From Pseudobutyrivibrio sp. (GTDB taxonomy: Bacteria; Bacillota; Clostridia; Lachnospirales; Lachnospiraceae), in the NCBI GenBank assembly GCA_017934625.1, contig JAGBJE010000038.1, positions 1 to 42,767 of the forward strand: a stretch of 42,767 bases of DNA. Reading direction: 5' to 3'. The notes beneath the pieces are model-generated. The model had not been told where the DNA came from and searched no databases. It saw only the letters and a program-made list of their open reading frames with translations. A program made the position numbers and the translations under genes. Positions 28,606-38,248 of the stretch are shown here, piece by piece (position 1 is the stretch's first letter; the number at the start of each line of letters is the position of its first letter).

Positions 28606-31600
28606 AGCAACAGCGAAGCTAGAAGTTATCATAGGTGGAAAATCTGACGGAACATTAAATAAAGCAGTAACACAAAGCTACTACTCAATTGAACGTTTTG
28701 CCAGCATGACTAATTCTGTAACTAGAAATATGTTAAACGCCTATCAACAAGGCTTCAACGTTGCAAAAGCAGCCCTTGCGGGTATCTCAGAAACCTATAC
28801 ACCTTTTGAACAGGCTATGGCAGATACAGCGGCTATTGCTAGTGCATCAGTGAGCGAAGTCGAAAGAATGACAACCGCCGCAAGAGAAGCAGGAAGAACA
28901 ACAACTATTACAGCTGAGGACTCAGCAAAAGCATTAGGATATATGGCCCTTGCAGGATGGAGCGTTGATGAATCTATTGAAGGCTTAATGCCGGTACTCA
29001 GACTTGCTGAGGCTACAGGGGCAGATTTACAAACCACATCAGACTTAGTTACTGATTCACTTGGAGCAGTAGGTTTACAGGTTAAAGATTTAACCCAGTA
29101 CATGGATATGCTTGTCGCTACGAACAATAATGCAAATACTACTGCAGAAATGTTAATGGAATCTCTCATCAAGACTGGTGGTGCAGCAGTCACTCTTGGC
29201 GCGAACATGGACTTTAACAGCAACTTTGGCCTTGATGAATTAATGACGGCAATAGGCGTACTTGGTTCAAATGGTATCAAAGCAGAAAAAGCAGGAACAG
29301 CCCTAAATTCTATTCTTACACGTATAGGTGCAAACCCAGAAGCACGAAAAGGATTAGATGCAATAGGCGTTTCTATTTATGACGCACAGGGAAATTTTAT
29401 AGGATTAGAAGAAACACTATACGCCATAGGCGAGGCAATGGAAGGCTTAAATGATGAAGATAAAATGTCCGCTTTAAGACTTATTGCAGGTACTCGTTAT
29501 GCATCACAGTTAAGTTATCTTATGGCATCCCTACAAGATGGAGCATCAATAGCAGAATCGAGCTGGGGCAAATTAGATGCAGAGATTGAAAACTCTATAG
29601 GCGACTTAGACACAATGAATGCCACTGCAACAGATACACTTGCAGCCGCAAGTAAGAGATGGATTAGTGCAGTTGATGATATGAAAATCGGAATCGGCAC
29701 AACTTTCGGCGATGATGCAAAGGATTTACTAAATGAGTTTTCAGCTAAGATGCCTGCGATTATTGAAATGGTTGACGAGTTTGGCGAAAAGCATAGTTAT
29801 GAAATTAAAGACATGATTAACGAGTTAGGCGAGTTCGCAGAAAACGGAGCAGAAGGATTATTAAATCTAATAGAGTTCACTGTTGATAATAGCGGAACCA
29901 TATTTGACTTAATAAAAGGATTAACAGTAGGACAGCTTGCATTAACAGGTATAGCAAATGGTGCGAGGATGTTCACAACGTTTATGGCACTCCCGACACC
30001 ACTTAAAGTATTAACAGCCACAGTTGCAGCCGTAACCGCATTATACACAGGCTATACAATTCTAAAAAACAATGCAGAAAAGGCTCACAAGGAGATAATT
30101 GACGCTAATCTTGACGAGCATTTCGGAAGCATTGCTTTATCCATGGAAGAAATCGAAAAAGCCTCTGAAAATTTAGCATACAAAGGTCTTAAAGGCTTAT
30201 ACGATGCATTTGAAAAACAAAATAATGAATTAGAAGATATAGATGAAAACATCAAGAAAACTAATGCTGATATAGATAAAGCTAACTGGAAGATTAATTT
30301 AGGAATAGAGATGTCTGAGGATGAAATGCAGACATACAAATCTGATGTTGAATCATTAATTACAGATGTACAAAGCTACATCGAAACAGCTAGGTATAAA
30401 TCCAGTCTGACAGACAAGATACTATATGGCGATAACTACCAGGTTTCAGGACTTAACAATTTTTATAATCGCATGGAGGGTCAGGCTCAAAACGCAGGTG
30501 CAAAATTATCAGAAGTCTTAAATGATGCATTTGCAGATGGAGTATTAGACGAGATAGAAGAGGAAAAGATTAATCAGGCTAGACAGAGATTACTCGAAAT
30601 CCAACAAAAAATAGCTGATACAGATTTTTCTTCAGCACTTGCAGCAAATACGGCAGATGCATTACTTGGACAGCTTACACCAGAGACTTTCCAAGAAATG
30701 CAGGAACAAAATTCGGAAGCATTAGAAGAAAAGCTAGGCACAAGAAAAGATGCATACGAACAGAGACTAAGCGAATTAGATGCAGCAGTTCGTTCGCATT
30801 CAATGACCCAAGCGGATGCTGACAAGGAAAAAGAACTTGCAACACTGTATTATTATGCCAACAGCGCACAAGATGTAGCTTCAGTTGCAGCGGCGGAAAC
30901 AGGAGCAATTGACAATGTATATTCTAATGCTAATTTATCCAAAGAATTTGATGATAATATAAGTCGATTATTTGATGCATATAGCGTAAATGGTATTGGC
31001 GCAACCATCAACATAGATTATGTAGGAAATGAGTTTGGAGATAATGCAGACGCTGTAAAGCAATTAACGGATAACTTGACGGACGAACTTACTAGGCTTC
31101 AGACATACAGAAATCAATTAGCTCAAGAGGGAAAAGCAGTAGATCAGTCAGTAACAGATGAGATTTCCAGAATTGAACAACTACAAATAATGGCTGGCGA
31201 CTACACTAATCTCTATGATTATTTAGCAACCCAAGTACTTACAAACGAAGACTATGAATCCGTATTAAAGAAAGCGGCCGAAAGCGGAGAAGGAATACCG
31301 TCAGAATTTGTTCAAGCATTGGGCGAGCAAGCAGGATTGTCACAGGAAGAAATAGATCTTATTATTAGCGATTTAGCAAATAATATAGATAAGATTCTTG
31401 ATAGGGAATTAGGCGAGTTTACCACTAATACGAAAATAAGTATTGTACCATACGCAACAATTGATACGAGCAATATACCAGGTGCAAAAGATTTAGAGAA
31501 TCTTATAAATGGTGATACAGACGGAGCAACTTCATATCAATCATACAAAAAAGCATTAGGAATAGAAAACAATGCACTAGGCGGCATATATGACAATGAA

Positions 31601-31924
31601 ATTCTTACACGAGTTGCAGAGGATGGTTCATCAGAAGCAATCATTCCTATTAATAATGCGGCAAGGTCTAGGAACTTATGGTATGAAACAGGCGCACGCA
31701 TGGGATTGATAGGTGGTGGACGAGACACGGCTTTAATGAATAGCTTAGGTCAGACAACAAACAATTCATCCAATGTCGCTATCCAGTTTAGCCCTACTGT
31801 TTATGCAAGCGGTAGCGCAACCTCAGAAGAGATACAGTCAGGACTTAGAATGTCAATGCAAGAATTTAAAACCATGATGAATGATTATATGCGTGAGAAC
31901 GCAAGAACAGCATTTGGAGTATAA
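28598..31924 (+). CDS. Tail tape measure protein
   Basis: The 1108-residue product has a TP901-type tape measure domain (FEQAMADTAAIASASVSEVE, GYMALAGWSVDESIEGLMPV, GTALNSILTRIGANPEARKG, about residues 60-300), hydrophobic segments near 430-490, and long helical regions. The C-terminal part contains GGIYDNEILTRVAEDGSSEA and a final coiled coil. It sets tail length and may help DNA entry. It overlaps the fused chaperone frame by 8 bp. AGAGGA is upstream. Confidence 0.92.
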   Translation: MGKATAKLEVIIGGKSDGTLNKAVTQSYYSIERFASMTNSVTRNMLNAYQQGFNVAKAALAGISETYTPFEQAMADTAAIASASVSEVERMTTAAREAGRTTTITAEDSAKALGYMALAGWSVDESIEGLMPVLRLAEATGADLQTTSDLVTDSLGAVGLQVKDLTQYMDMLVATNNNANTTAEMLMESLIKTGGAAVTLGANMDFNSNFGLDELMTAIGVLGSNGIKAEKAGTALNSILTRIGANPEARKGLDAIGVSIYDAQGNFIGLEETLYAIGEAMEGLNDEDKMSALRLIAGTRYASQLSYLMASLQDGASIAESSWGKLDAEIENSIGDLDTMNATATDTLAAASKRWISAVDDMKIGIGTTFGDDAKDLLNEFSAKMPAIIEMVDEFGEKHSYEIKDMINELGEFAENGAEGLLNLIEFTVDNSGTIFDLIKGLTVGQLALTGIANGARMFTTFMALPTPLKVLTATVAAVTALYTGYTILKNNAEKAHKEIIDANLDEHFGSIALSMEEIEKASENLAYKGLKGLYDAFEKQNNELEDIDENIKKTNADIDKANWKINLGIEMSEDEMQTYKSDVESLITDVQSYIETARYKSSLTDKILYGDNYQVSGLNNFYNRMEGQAQNAGAKLSEVLNDAFADGVLDEIEEEKINQARQRLLEIQQKIADTDFSSALAANTADALLGQLTPETFQEMQEQNSEALEEKLGTRKDAYEQRLSELDAAVRSHSMTQADADKEKELATLYYYANSAQDVASVAAAETGAIDNVYSNANLSKEFDDNISRLFDAYSVNGIGATINIDYVGNEFGDNADAVKQLTDNLTDELTRLQTYRNQLAQEGKAVDQSVTDEISRIEQLQIMAGDYTNLYDYLATQVLTNEDYESVLKKAAESGEGIPSEFVQALGEQAGLSQEEIDLIISDLANNIDKILDRELGEFTTNTKISIVPYATIDTSNIPGAKDLENLINGDTDGATSYQSYKKALGIENNALGGIYDNEILTRVAEDGSSEAIIPINNAARSRNLWYETGARMGLIGGGRDTALMNSLGQTTNNSSNVAIQFSPTVYASGSATSEEIQSGLRMSMQEFKTMMNDYMRENARTAFGV

Positions 31925-31935
31925 GGAGCTAAGAA

Positions 31936-32151
31936 ATGGGTGGATATTATTACATAACAGCTGAAGGCGATACATGGGATTACATAGCCTATAAAGTCTA
32001 TGGCGACGAGTACCAAGAATCAGTAATCATGGAAGCTAAAGAGAACTGGCAGTATCTGGAAATTTGGATGTTTGAGGCAGGAGTTAAGATATGGTGTCCC
32101 GAAATCAACACACAAGTAGAATCAACTGATTTGCCAGCGTGGAGAATGTAG
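31936..32151 (+). CDS. Tail protein X (P2 gpX-like, LysM-type)
   Basis: A 71-residue protein, YYITAEGDTWDYIAYKVYGD EYQESVIMEA, of the Tail_X family, a LysM-like fold that links the hub to the tape measure/tube. Length matches P2 gpX. The ribosome binding site is AAGGAG. Confidence 0.85.
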   Translation: MGGYYYITAEGDTWDYIAYKVYGDEYQESVIMEAKENWQYLEIWMFEAGVKIWCPEINTQVESTDLPAWRM

Positions 32152-32153
32152 CC

Positions 32154-33164
32154 ATGGGAGATATAACACCAAGAGCTAAACTAAATATTATATACAACAA
32201 GTCAGGCGAAACCGACGAGCTTACAAAAGATTGTGAATCATGGAGCTATACAGATAACGCAAGCGGAACGGCTGACACCATTTCTTTAAATCTACAGAAT
32301 CAGGATAAGAGATGGTTAAACAATTACTACCCTTATCCAGAGGACGAGATTGAGGCGACTATACAAGTAGTCGCCTGGTATGCAGGAGGTAAAGCTGGCG
32401 AGCATAAATGCGGAAAGTTTTATATAGACTCATACGAAGCAAGCGGACTCCCGAATGCTGCAAGCCTAAAAGGAATATCACTACCAATTAATCAAGACTT
32501 TTCTGTAACGACTAAAACTAAGACCTGGAAAAAGACAACATTAAGACAGATTGCAACTGATATTTCGATCACGGCCGGAATCACATTACAGTATGACGGA
32601 CCCGAAATTACCATAGAGGAAGAGTCACAATCAGGCCAAACTGACATGACGTTTCTCTTTAAATTGGCAGAGGCCAACGGCCTTGCAATGAAGGTATATA
32701 ACGACCAACTGATTATATATGACTTAACTACTTACGAGGAACAATTACCAAGGCATGAAATAGATTTAAGTGAATTATACACTTATCGTTTTCAAACAAA
32801 AATTCTAAATGTGTACGACGCAGTGGAGATGCAATATACCAGCGGAAAGAAAAAGAAAACTTACACGTACAAGTACACACTTGAAGGGGAATCTGGCACA
32901 AGAGTATTAAGTGTGAACACTAAAGCAGATAGTGTAGGTGATGCAGAAGTGAAGGCAAAAGCTGAACTCAGAAAGTCAATGAGAGAAGCATGTACAATGT
33001 CTTTTACCTGCCAGGGCAACCCGGATTATTATGCGACGGATGTTTTTACACTAACCGGCGCAGGACAATTAGACGGCAATTATTTCATTGATAGCGTAAC
33101 ACACGCAAAATCCGACAAATACACTTGTCAGGTAAACGCACACAGAGTAATACAAAGCTTTTAG
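32154..33164 (+). CDS. Tail hub protein (P2 gpD-like late control D)
   Basis: The 336-residue product has the late-control-D/gp27-like pattern: DITPRAKLNIIYNKSGETDE, DTISLNLQNQDKRWLNNYYP, GITLQYDG and LFKLAEANGLAMKVYNDQLI IYD. It forms the trimeric baseplate hub. ATG 32154 is chosen with GGAGAATG upstream; GTG 32139, overlapping gpX, is possible. It ends with VTHAKSDKYTCQVNAHRV, typical of the family. Confidence 0.85.
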   Translation: MGDITPRAKLNIIYNKSGETDELTKDCESWSYTDNASGTADTISLNLQNQDKRWLNNYYPYPEDEIEATIQVVAWYAGGKAGEHKCGKFYIDSYEASGLPNAASLKGISLPINQDFSVTTKTKTWKKTTLRQIATDISITAGITLQYDGPEITIEEESQSGQTDMTFLFKLAEANGLAMKVYNDQLIIYDLTTYEEQLPRHEIDLSELYTYRFQTKILNVYDAVEMQYTSGKKKKTYTYKYTLEGESGTRVLSVNTKADSVGDAEVKAKAELRKSMREACTMSFTCQGNPDYYATDVFTLTGAGQLDGNYFIDSVTHAKSDKYTCQVNAHRVIQSF

Positions 33165-33172
33165 GAGTATAT

Positions 33173-33586
33173 ATGGTTAATTTATATTTTGGCATAATTT
33201 CAGTGATGAAAACAGCATCTGGGCTTGCAGATATCATTATACCGGACAGAAACAATGCAATCATATCAGATATTCCATTTATGGAACGCGTAACCACATT
33301 TCCCAAAGTGGGTGAACAAGTAGCGGTTTTACTAGATGAGGATGGAACAAAAGTAACACGGAGCGTTATACTAGGACGCATTTACGCTAACGGAAGCACA
33401 CCAGGCTCAATAGGTGCTGGCGCATTTACTCTATCAGGTTCAAATGTAACTATAAACGGAAGCACAAAAGCAAAAGCTATTACAGCATCTTCAGTAAAAG
33501 CTGGGGATATAGATTTAGAAACACACAAGCATCACTACACATGGAAAGCAGAAGAAGGCGAGGATGACACCGAGCCACCAAAATAG
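33173..33586 (+). CDS. Baseplate spike/assembly protein V-like
   Basis: A 137-residue protein with an OB-fold part (MVNLYFGIISVMKTASGLAD IIIPDRN, PKVGEQVAVLLDEDG, ILGRIYANGSTP) and a beta-helix-like repeat segment (GAFTLSGSNVTINGSTKAKA), ending with THKHHYTW, a possible metal-binding His cluster. It matches small gpV/gp45 spike proteins that pierce the envelope. The start is set by TAGGAG. Confidence 0.8.
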   Translation: MVNLYFGIISVMKTASGLADIIIPDRNNAIISDIPFMERVTTFPKVGEQVAVLLDEDGTKVTRSVILGRIYANGSTPGSIGAGAFTLSGSNVTINGSTKAKAITASSVKAGDIDLETHKHHYTWKAEEGEDDTEPPK

Positions 33587-33597
33587 GAGGTTGATTT

Positions 33598-34251
33598 ATG
33601 GGTCATGTAGGAAATTTAGGAGATGTGCCTTTTAGAGTTAACTCAGATAATGGCGTACTTAAAGCAATCTCTTTTAGCGGATTAAAAAGAACTGTATCTG
33701 CTAACTATTCAGAACATCAAAGACCATTAGAAAATCCAGTGCTAGAGTTTACTTCTTTAGGTGCGCCAGAATACCAAATGACAATAATACTTTCAGCAAA
33801 CTTAGGATATAGCCCTGAGACAGAATACCAAAAACTATACTCAATGCTTAAATCCGGTGCAGCGCAAGAATTTGTTTTAGGCGGAAAAAGGCAGGGCAGT
33901 TATAAATGGTGCATTACAGAACTTTCAAGTGATATAGAAAAGATATTTAGGGATGGAAGAATCATTGAGATTAAAACATCAGTCACAATGAAAGAGACAG
34001 CACAAAGCAGCGTTTCGGCTGGCAAGTTCGCTTTTTCGAGAAGCAAAAAATATAAAGGCTCTACAGCACAAGTCCCAGCTGCAACAGGAGGCAGCACATA
34101 CACAGTCAAAAAAGGTGATTGTCTCTGGAATATAGCCAAACAATTTTATGGAAAGGGTTCTCAGTATAGCAAGATATTTAATTCCAACAAAGGAACAATT
34201 AAAAATGCAAATCTGATTTACCCAGGGCAAGTACTAACCATCCCAGCTTAA
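33598..34251 (+). CDS. P2 gpU-like tail protein fused to C-terminal LysM
   Basis: The 217-residue product has an N-terminal gpU-like domain (residues about 10-130; FRVNSDNGVLKAISFSGLKR, YQKLYSMLKSGAAQEFVLGG) and, after a Ser/Lys linker, a complete LysM domain (about 170-216; YTVKKGDCLWNIAKQFYGKG and NLIYPGQVLTIP). LysM binds peptidoglycan or mediates baseplate contacts. Fusion to gpU is known in clostridial and bacillus-type myophages. AGGAGG lies upstream. Confidence 0.85.
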   Translation: MGHVGNLGDVPFRVNSDNGVLKAISFSGLKRTVSANYSEHQRPLENPVLEFTSLGAPEYQMTIILSANLGYSPETEYQKLYSMLKSGAAQEFVLGGKRQGSYKWCITELSSDIEKIFRDGRIIEIKTSVTMKETAQSSVSAGKFAFSRSKKYKGSTAQVPAATGGSTYTVKKGDCLWNIAKQFYGKGSQYSKIFNSNKGTIKNANLIYPGQVLTIPA

Positions 34252-34261
34252 AGGAGACAAT

Positions 34262-34549
34262 ATGGAAAACAATATCTACATTGAAAAAGCCACCGGCTTA
34301 AACGCGTATGAACAAGATTCAATTTATAGATCTGTTAAATCAATTGTTCAGACACCTATAGGCACATGTCCGTTTAGACGAGCAATGGGATTAAAGACAG
34401 TAACCCCGAGAGATAACTCCCCAGTAGAAGCGAATAAGTATGCATCTGATGTTATGTCGCAAATAGACAACTGGGATGAAAGAATCTTATGTACAGAGGT
34501 TACATATAAAGACGAGAAAGCGAGGATAGTTGTCAATGTTAGATCTTAG
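34262..34549 (+). CDS. Baseplate wedge protein W/gp25-like
   Basis: The 95-residue product with SIYRSVKSIVQTPIGTCPFR RAMGLK fits the gp25/gpW family; the usual EPR core is modified. It initiates baseplate wedge-sheath contact. It overlaps the gpJ-like gene by 14 bp. Confidence 0.85.
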   Translation: MENNIYIEKATGLNAYEQDSIYRSVKSIVQTPIGTCPFRRAMGLKTVTPRDNSPVEANKYASDVMSQIDNWDERILCTEVTYKDEKARIVVNVRS

Positions 34550-35702
34550 TGTATTTAATGGATTACCAGAAATAAACGTTTTAAAAGAACAAGAAATAAC
34601 CCTTGAAAAGATACAAGGTGAGCTAACAGCAGATTTTGAAAATAAGTTTGCTGAGTTAGAAGGACTAGACGATTTTACGCTGGCAGCAACAGACGAAAGA
34701 CGACTAATACTAGATGCGATAGGCGGTGAATTTTATTTATTCGCCCAATACATCAACTTGTGTATGCGTCAAAATTTTTTGCCTTATATGTATGGACCGT
34801 ATCTAAAAAACTGGGCTGCAAATCTAGGCATATTTGAGAGTGGAAAAGAGGCGGCAAGCTGTGAGGTAAAATTTAGCCTATCGGCAGTGCAACCAACAGA
34901 CACCACTATACCAGAGGGAACAAGAGTAAGTGCAGGAGATAATGTATTCTTTGCCACCACAGAAGACTTAGTTATTGCAGCAGGAGGGCTTGACGGAACA
35001 GTAAGCGTCAAATGCACCGAGGAAGGAACACTTGGAAACAATTATGCTATAGGGCAACTAACCACAATAGTAGATCCCGTGAATTATGTTGCAAGCGCAA
35101 CAAACACAACTGCTACATCAGGCGGTCATGATGAATATTCAAACGATGAACTGCGAGAGGTTATTTTAAATAAGCCGTACACATTTTCAAATGCTGGACC
35201 AGTCGGAGCTTATGAAGCAAAAGTAAAAGAGTATTCAAGTGCAATAGCTGATGTTAAATGCATCACCAACAATGAAGCATTAGTTCAAATATACATCATA
35301 TTGCAGGATGGTGTGATACCATCCACTAACTATTGCACAAATGTAGAGAATTACATACTAGAGTCACGCCAATTCCCAGATACAGACATGATAAAGGTGT
35401 TGCCAGCGGTAGCACACTCTTACACAATAACAGCTACCTATTATATAGATGCAGAAAATGAGGACTCAGAAGATACTCTTAAAGAGGCAATCCAGGATGC
35501 AATAAAAGAATTTACCATTGCAACGGCATCAAGCATAGGTGCGCCAATCAATCCTAACAATATAGTGACTTATGCAATGGCAGCAGGTGCGGCAAGAATA
35601 GACATAGAAACACCAGAGAGTTTTATAGAAATGGAAAATGCATACGAAGTAGGTATATGTCCTGAGACAGACATAGTTCTTACATACGGAGGTCTGCTAT
35701 GA
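34536..35702 (+). CDS. Baseplate wedge protein J (P2 gpJ-like)
   Basis: The 388-residue product has the gpJ core: FSLSAVQPTDTTIPEGTRVS, EGTLGNNYAIGQLTTIVDPV and SGGHDEYSNDELREVILNKP, then AGPVGAYEAKVKEYSSAIAD. ATG 34536 is preferred to TTG 34530 and is preceded by GAGGAT. It overlaps the gpI-like gene by ATGA. Confidence 0.9.
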   Translation: MLDLSVFNGLPEINVLKEQEITLEKIQGELTADFENKFAELEGLDDFTLAATDERRLILDAIGGEFYLFAQYINLCMRQNFLPYMYGPYLKNWAANLGIFESGKEAASCEVKFSLSAVQPTDTTIPEGTRVSAGDNVFFATTEDLVIAAGGLDGTVSVKCTEEGTLGNNYAIGQLTTIVDPVNYVASATNTTATSGGHDEYSNDELREVILNKPYTFSNAGPVGAYEAKVKEYSSAIADVKCITNNEALVQIYIILQDGVIPSTNYCTNVENYILESRQFPDTDMIKVLPAVAHSYTITATYYIDAENEDSEDTLKEAIQDAIKEFTIATASSIGAPINPNNIVTYAMAAGAARIDIETPESFIEMENAYEVGICPETDIVLTYGGLL

Positions 35703-36265
35703 AAAAACTAGGAGAGACTAGAGCAAGCTATCTCACTTTACCACCAAATCTTCAAAATCATAGTACCGAGGCAATGGCATACGCTATAGACAGGCAGTTT
35801 GCTAAATTATTGCCTCTGGCAAAGGCTATCACAGTTTGGAGCGACCTTGATAATGTAGACCCCAAATATTATGACTACTTGGCACTATGCATACACGTAC
35901 AAGCCTATAAGACAGACTATACAAATGCTCAAAAGTTGAATCTTTTAAAGAATGGTTTGAATGAATATTTTTTAGGTGGAACACGTAAAGCATTAGATGA
36001 TTTACTGGTGGCATTGCTTGACACAGGAGAGTTTCAGCCATGGTATCAATATGGAGGGAATCCTTACCACTTTAAAATTATTACTGATGATACTCAAACA
36101 GCAGACCTTGAAGCAAAGTTTTTAAAAATGCTTAAAGATGTCAAATCTGCAAGATCGATTTTAGATGCAGTAGAGCTTGCAAGAGTTTCTGACAACACAT
36201 TGTATATTGCGGATGAACAATTGATAGTGCAACAATGGCAAGTTCATGATAGACAGGAGGGATAA
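35699..36265 (+). CDS. Baseplate wedge protein I (P2 gpI-like)
   Basis: The 188-residue product with ETRASYLTLPPNLQNHSTEA, IDRQFAKLLPLAKAITVWSD and FQPWYQYGGNPYHFKIIT fits the tail_P2_I family, acting with J and W in the baseplate and connecting to fibres. It sits in the usual W-J-I-H order. Confidence 0.88.
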   Translation: MKKLGETRASYLTLPPNLQNHSTEAMAYAIDRQFAKLLPLAKAITVWSDLDNVDPKYYDYLALCIHVQAYKTDYTNAQKLNLLKNGLNEYFLGGTRKALDDLLVALLDTGEFQPWYQYGGNPYHFKIITDDTQTADLEAKFLKMLKDVKSARSILDAVELARVSDNTLYIADEQLIVQQWQVHDRQEG

Positions 36266-36266
36266 A

Positions 36267-37187
36267 ATGGCAGCAAATTATAATGATGCAGTAGTAACCA
36301 CCAGGGGAGTGGATTTAATTAACACAGCAATAGCGCAAGAAAAGCCCATTGTGTTTACAAAGGTGGCTACTGGTGATGGGAGATGGAACAGCTATGTAGA
36401 TTTAAGAACAGCCACAGCTCTAATTAATCTTAGAAATAGCTACACCATTGTTTCAAAGACAGCTAACGAAAATCAATACAAGCTAAAAGCCTTGATTTCA
36501 AATTACGACCCTGATACCGGGGAATCAGTTATTACAACCTCATACAATATAAATGAAGTTGGAATATACGCAAAGCTGGGAACGGATGGAACAGAGATTT
36601 TATATGCCATTATCACAGCTGAAACAATAGGCGATGTTATAAACGCTTACGATGGAACTAACCCAACACAGATTGTATTTTCCTACGTAACAACGATATC
36701 AACGGATGCAACAGTCACGCTCAATCTAACAGGAGCTTATGCATTAGCAGAAGACTTGGTAGATACTCAGACAAGCTTATCAGAAGCCCAGTCTGAAATA
36801 GATTCGCTTTCTACATCACAAAGCGAGTTAGCATCTACAGTAAGCGATCACACAAGGAGCTTGTCACAACTTTCTACATCAGAAAGCGAATTAGCATCAG
36901 AGGTTGAAGAGTTTAAATCTGAGGTAGCCACAGATTATCAGACAAAGCACCAAAAGAATACAGTTTCATTAGCTCTTGCCGACTGGAATAGCAATTTACA
37001 GCAGACGGTAGATGCAAGCAATGTGACAGCCTCAAATACTATTATTGTTTCCCCAACCCCAAGTACATACGAAGCGTATTGTGCGGCAGGAGTAAGGGCA
37101 ATAGCACAGGGTGCAGGAAAGCTAACATTCGAGTGTGATGGCATACCAGAATCAGATGTAACTGCAAACGTAGTTGTATTTAATTAA
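36267..37187 (+). CDS. Tail fibre protein (P2 gpH N-terminal-like)
   Basis: The 306-residue product has the conserved fibre N-terminus (NDAVVTTRGVDLINTAIAQE KPIVFTKVATGDG, residues about 4-40, and SYNINEVGIYAKLGTDGTEI), then a coiled coil with a short Ser/Glu repeat (SLSTSQSELAS, QLSTSESELAS; about 180-225) and a C-terminal domain. ATG 36267 is set by AGGAGGG; a longer frame overlaps gpI. It attaches fibres to the baseplate and may present the downstream variable tip protein. Confidence 0.85.
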   Translation: MAANYNDAVVTTRGVDLINTAIAQEKPIVFTKVATGDGRWNSYVDLRTATALINLRNSYTIVSKTANENQYKLKALISNYDPDTGESVITTSYNINEVGIYAKLGTDGTEILYAIITAETIGDVINAYDGTNPTQIVFSYVTTISTDATVTLNLTGAYALAEDLVDTQTSLSEAQSEIDSLSTSQSELASTVSDHTRSLSQLSTSESELASEVEEFKSEVATDYQTKHQKNTVSLALADWNSNLQQTVDASNVTASNTIIVSPTPSTYEAYCAAGVRAIAQGAGKLTFECDGIPESDVTANVVVFN

Positions 37188-37197
37188 GGAGGCTCAA

Positions 37198-37356
37198 ATG
37201 ATAATCAATACCAATGGCGGAGTATCTGAGGAAAAAATGTTTTCAGATATTATTACGGGGCAACTCACACAAGCAACAACGGCACTACTAACCGAGGACG
37301 GTGAAATAATAGCAACTGAAACAGGCGAACAGCTTGCAGCAGAATACAATTTTTAA
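37198..37356 (+). CDS. Small fibre-associated hypothetical protein
   Basis: A 52-residue protein, MIINTNGGVSEEKMFSDIIT, followed by TTALLTEDGEIIATETGEQL. ATG 37198 follows AAGGAGG. It lies between the fibre gene and the DGR target gene, so it may be a chaperone or linker. No family is recognised. Confidence 0.6.
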   Translation: MIINTNGGVSEEKMFSDIITGQLTQATTALLTEDGEIIATETGEQLAAEYNF

Positions 37357-37369
37357 GGGAGGTAAAAAA

Positions 37370-38194
37370 ATGACACCTATAAGCGGATTAGCATCATTAC
37401 AAAATCCAACACCAAATGATTACATACCAGTAGTTAACGATGGTGTAACAAAAAAAATCAAAATCGCTGATATTCTAGATGCGCTTGTTCCTAGAAATGC
37501 AGCAGCAAGAAATTCGGTTCCAAGAGGTATAAGTTTAGGAACAGCAGTAACAGCCGAACAGTACGCGGAGATTAGCGCAGGTACTTTCGGGGGCATCATG
37601 CTTCACGATTACTGGACCATAAATGGAGTTGTGTGGCGAGTAATGGGATTTGACTATTGGTTCCACACTGGTGACACATCATGCGAGACGCATCATGTCG
37701 TTATTGTTCCAGATACATGCCTATACAATGCGCAGATGAACACAACGAATGTTGTCACAGGCGCTTATGTAGGCTCAGCAATGTACATTAGTAACCTTGC
37801 TACAGCTAAGTCAACAATCAACAGTGCTTTCGGCAGTGGACATATACTAAAGCATAGAGAATTTTTAAAGAATGCAGTTACAGGCAACTATGAAACAGCT
37901 GGAGCATGGTACGATTCAACAGTCGAACTAATGACAGAAGAAATGGTATATGGTGGCAAGGAATTCAAAAATGCTTTGCAGGGCGAACATTACGCATACA
38001 ACCATACAGTTGATAAGTCACAGCTTCCTGGTTTTGCAGCAGATCCAAGTAGAATCACTAATCGAGCCTCCTGGTGGCTTCGTGACGTGGCGTCCTCGAC
38101 GCACTTTGCGCGTGTGTACTTCTCCGGCGATTGCGGCGGCAACAGCGCCAGCAACAGTCTTGGAGTCCGCCCTGCTTTCGCCATCTGCGCGTAG
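37370..38194 (+). CDS. Tail-tip DGR target protein 3 (variable lectin-fold domain)
   Basis: The 274-residue product has an N-terminal attachment-like segment (NPTPNDYIPVVNDGVTKKIK IADIL, residues about 10-34) seen in fibre-tip proteins, and a C-terminal DUF6273/C-type-lectin-like domain (residues about 65-274). The domain ends with WWLRDVASSTHFARVYFSGD CGGNSASNSLGVRPAF, encoded by VR3. It is the likely adsorption ligand, diversified by the adjacent retroelement, as Mtd is in phage BPP-1. ATG 37370 follows AAGGGAGG. It has no extended similarity to the early target proteins outside the lectin core. Confidence 0.88.
   Translation: MTPISGLASLQNPTPNDYIPVVNDGVTKKIKIADILDALVPRNAAARNSVPRGISLGTAVTAEQYAEISAGTFGGIMLHDYWTINGVVWRVMGFDYWFHTGDTSCETHHVVIVPDTCLYNAQMNTTNVVTGAYVGSAMYISNLATAKSTINSAFGSGHILKHREFLKNAVTGNYETAGAWYDSTVELMTEEMVYGGKEFKNALQGEHYAYNHTVDKSQLPGFAADPSRITNRASWWLRDVASSTHFARVYFSGDCGGNSASNSLGVRPAFAICA
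38062..38179 (+). repeat. DGR variable repeat VR3 (cis target)
   Basis: Ungapped 118-bp alignment with the template at 38815-38932 shows 21 differences, all at template adenines (to T, C or G). The non-adenine bases are all identical. This is the diagnostic DGR pattern. Confidence 0.95.
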
Positions 38195-38213
38195 CGCGAA
38201 CAATCTTACATCT

Positions 38214-38229
38214 CGCCGCGATAGCGGCG
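38214..38229 (+). promoter_or_regulatory. DGR hairpin downstream of VR3
   Basis: CGCCGC-GATA-GCGGCG is a perfect 6-bp stem with the GATA tetraloop, beginning 35 bp after VR3 and between the target gene and the accessory gene. Same position and loop as the hairpin after VR1, with a different but compensated stem sequence, which argues for conserved structure. Confidence 0.8.
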
Positions 38230-38248
38230 GTATCTACAGGGAGGCAGC

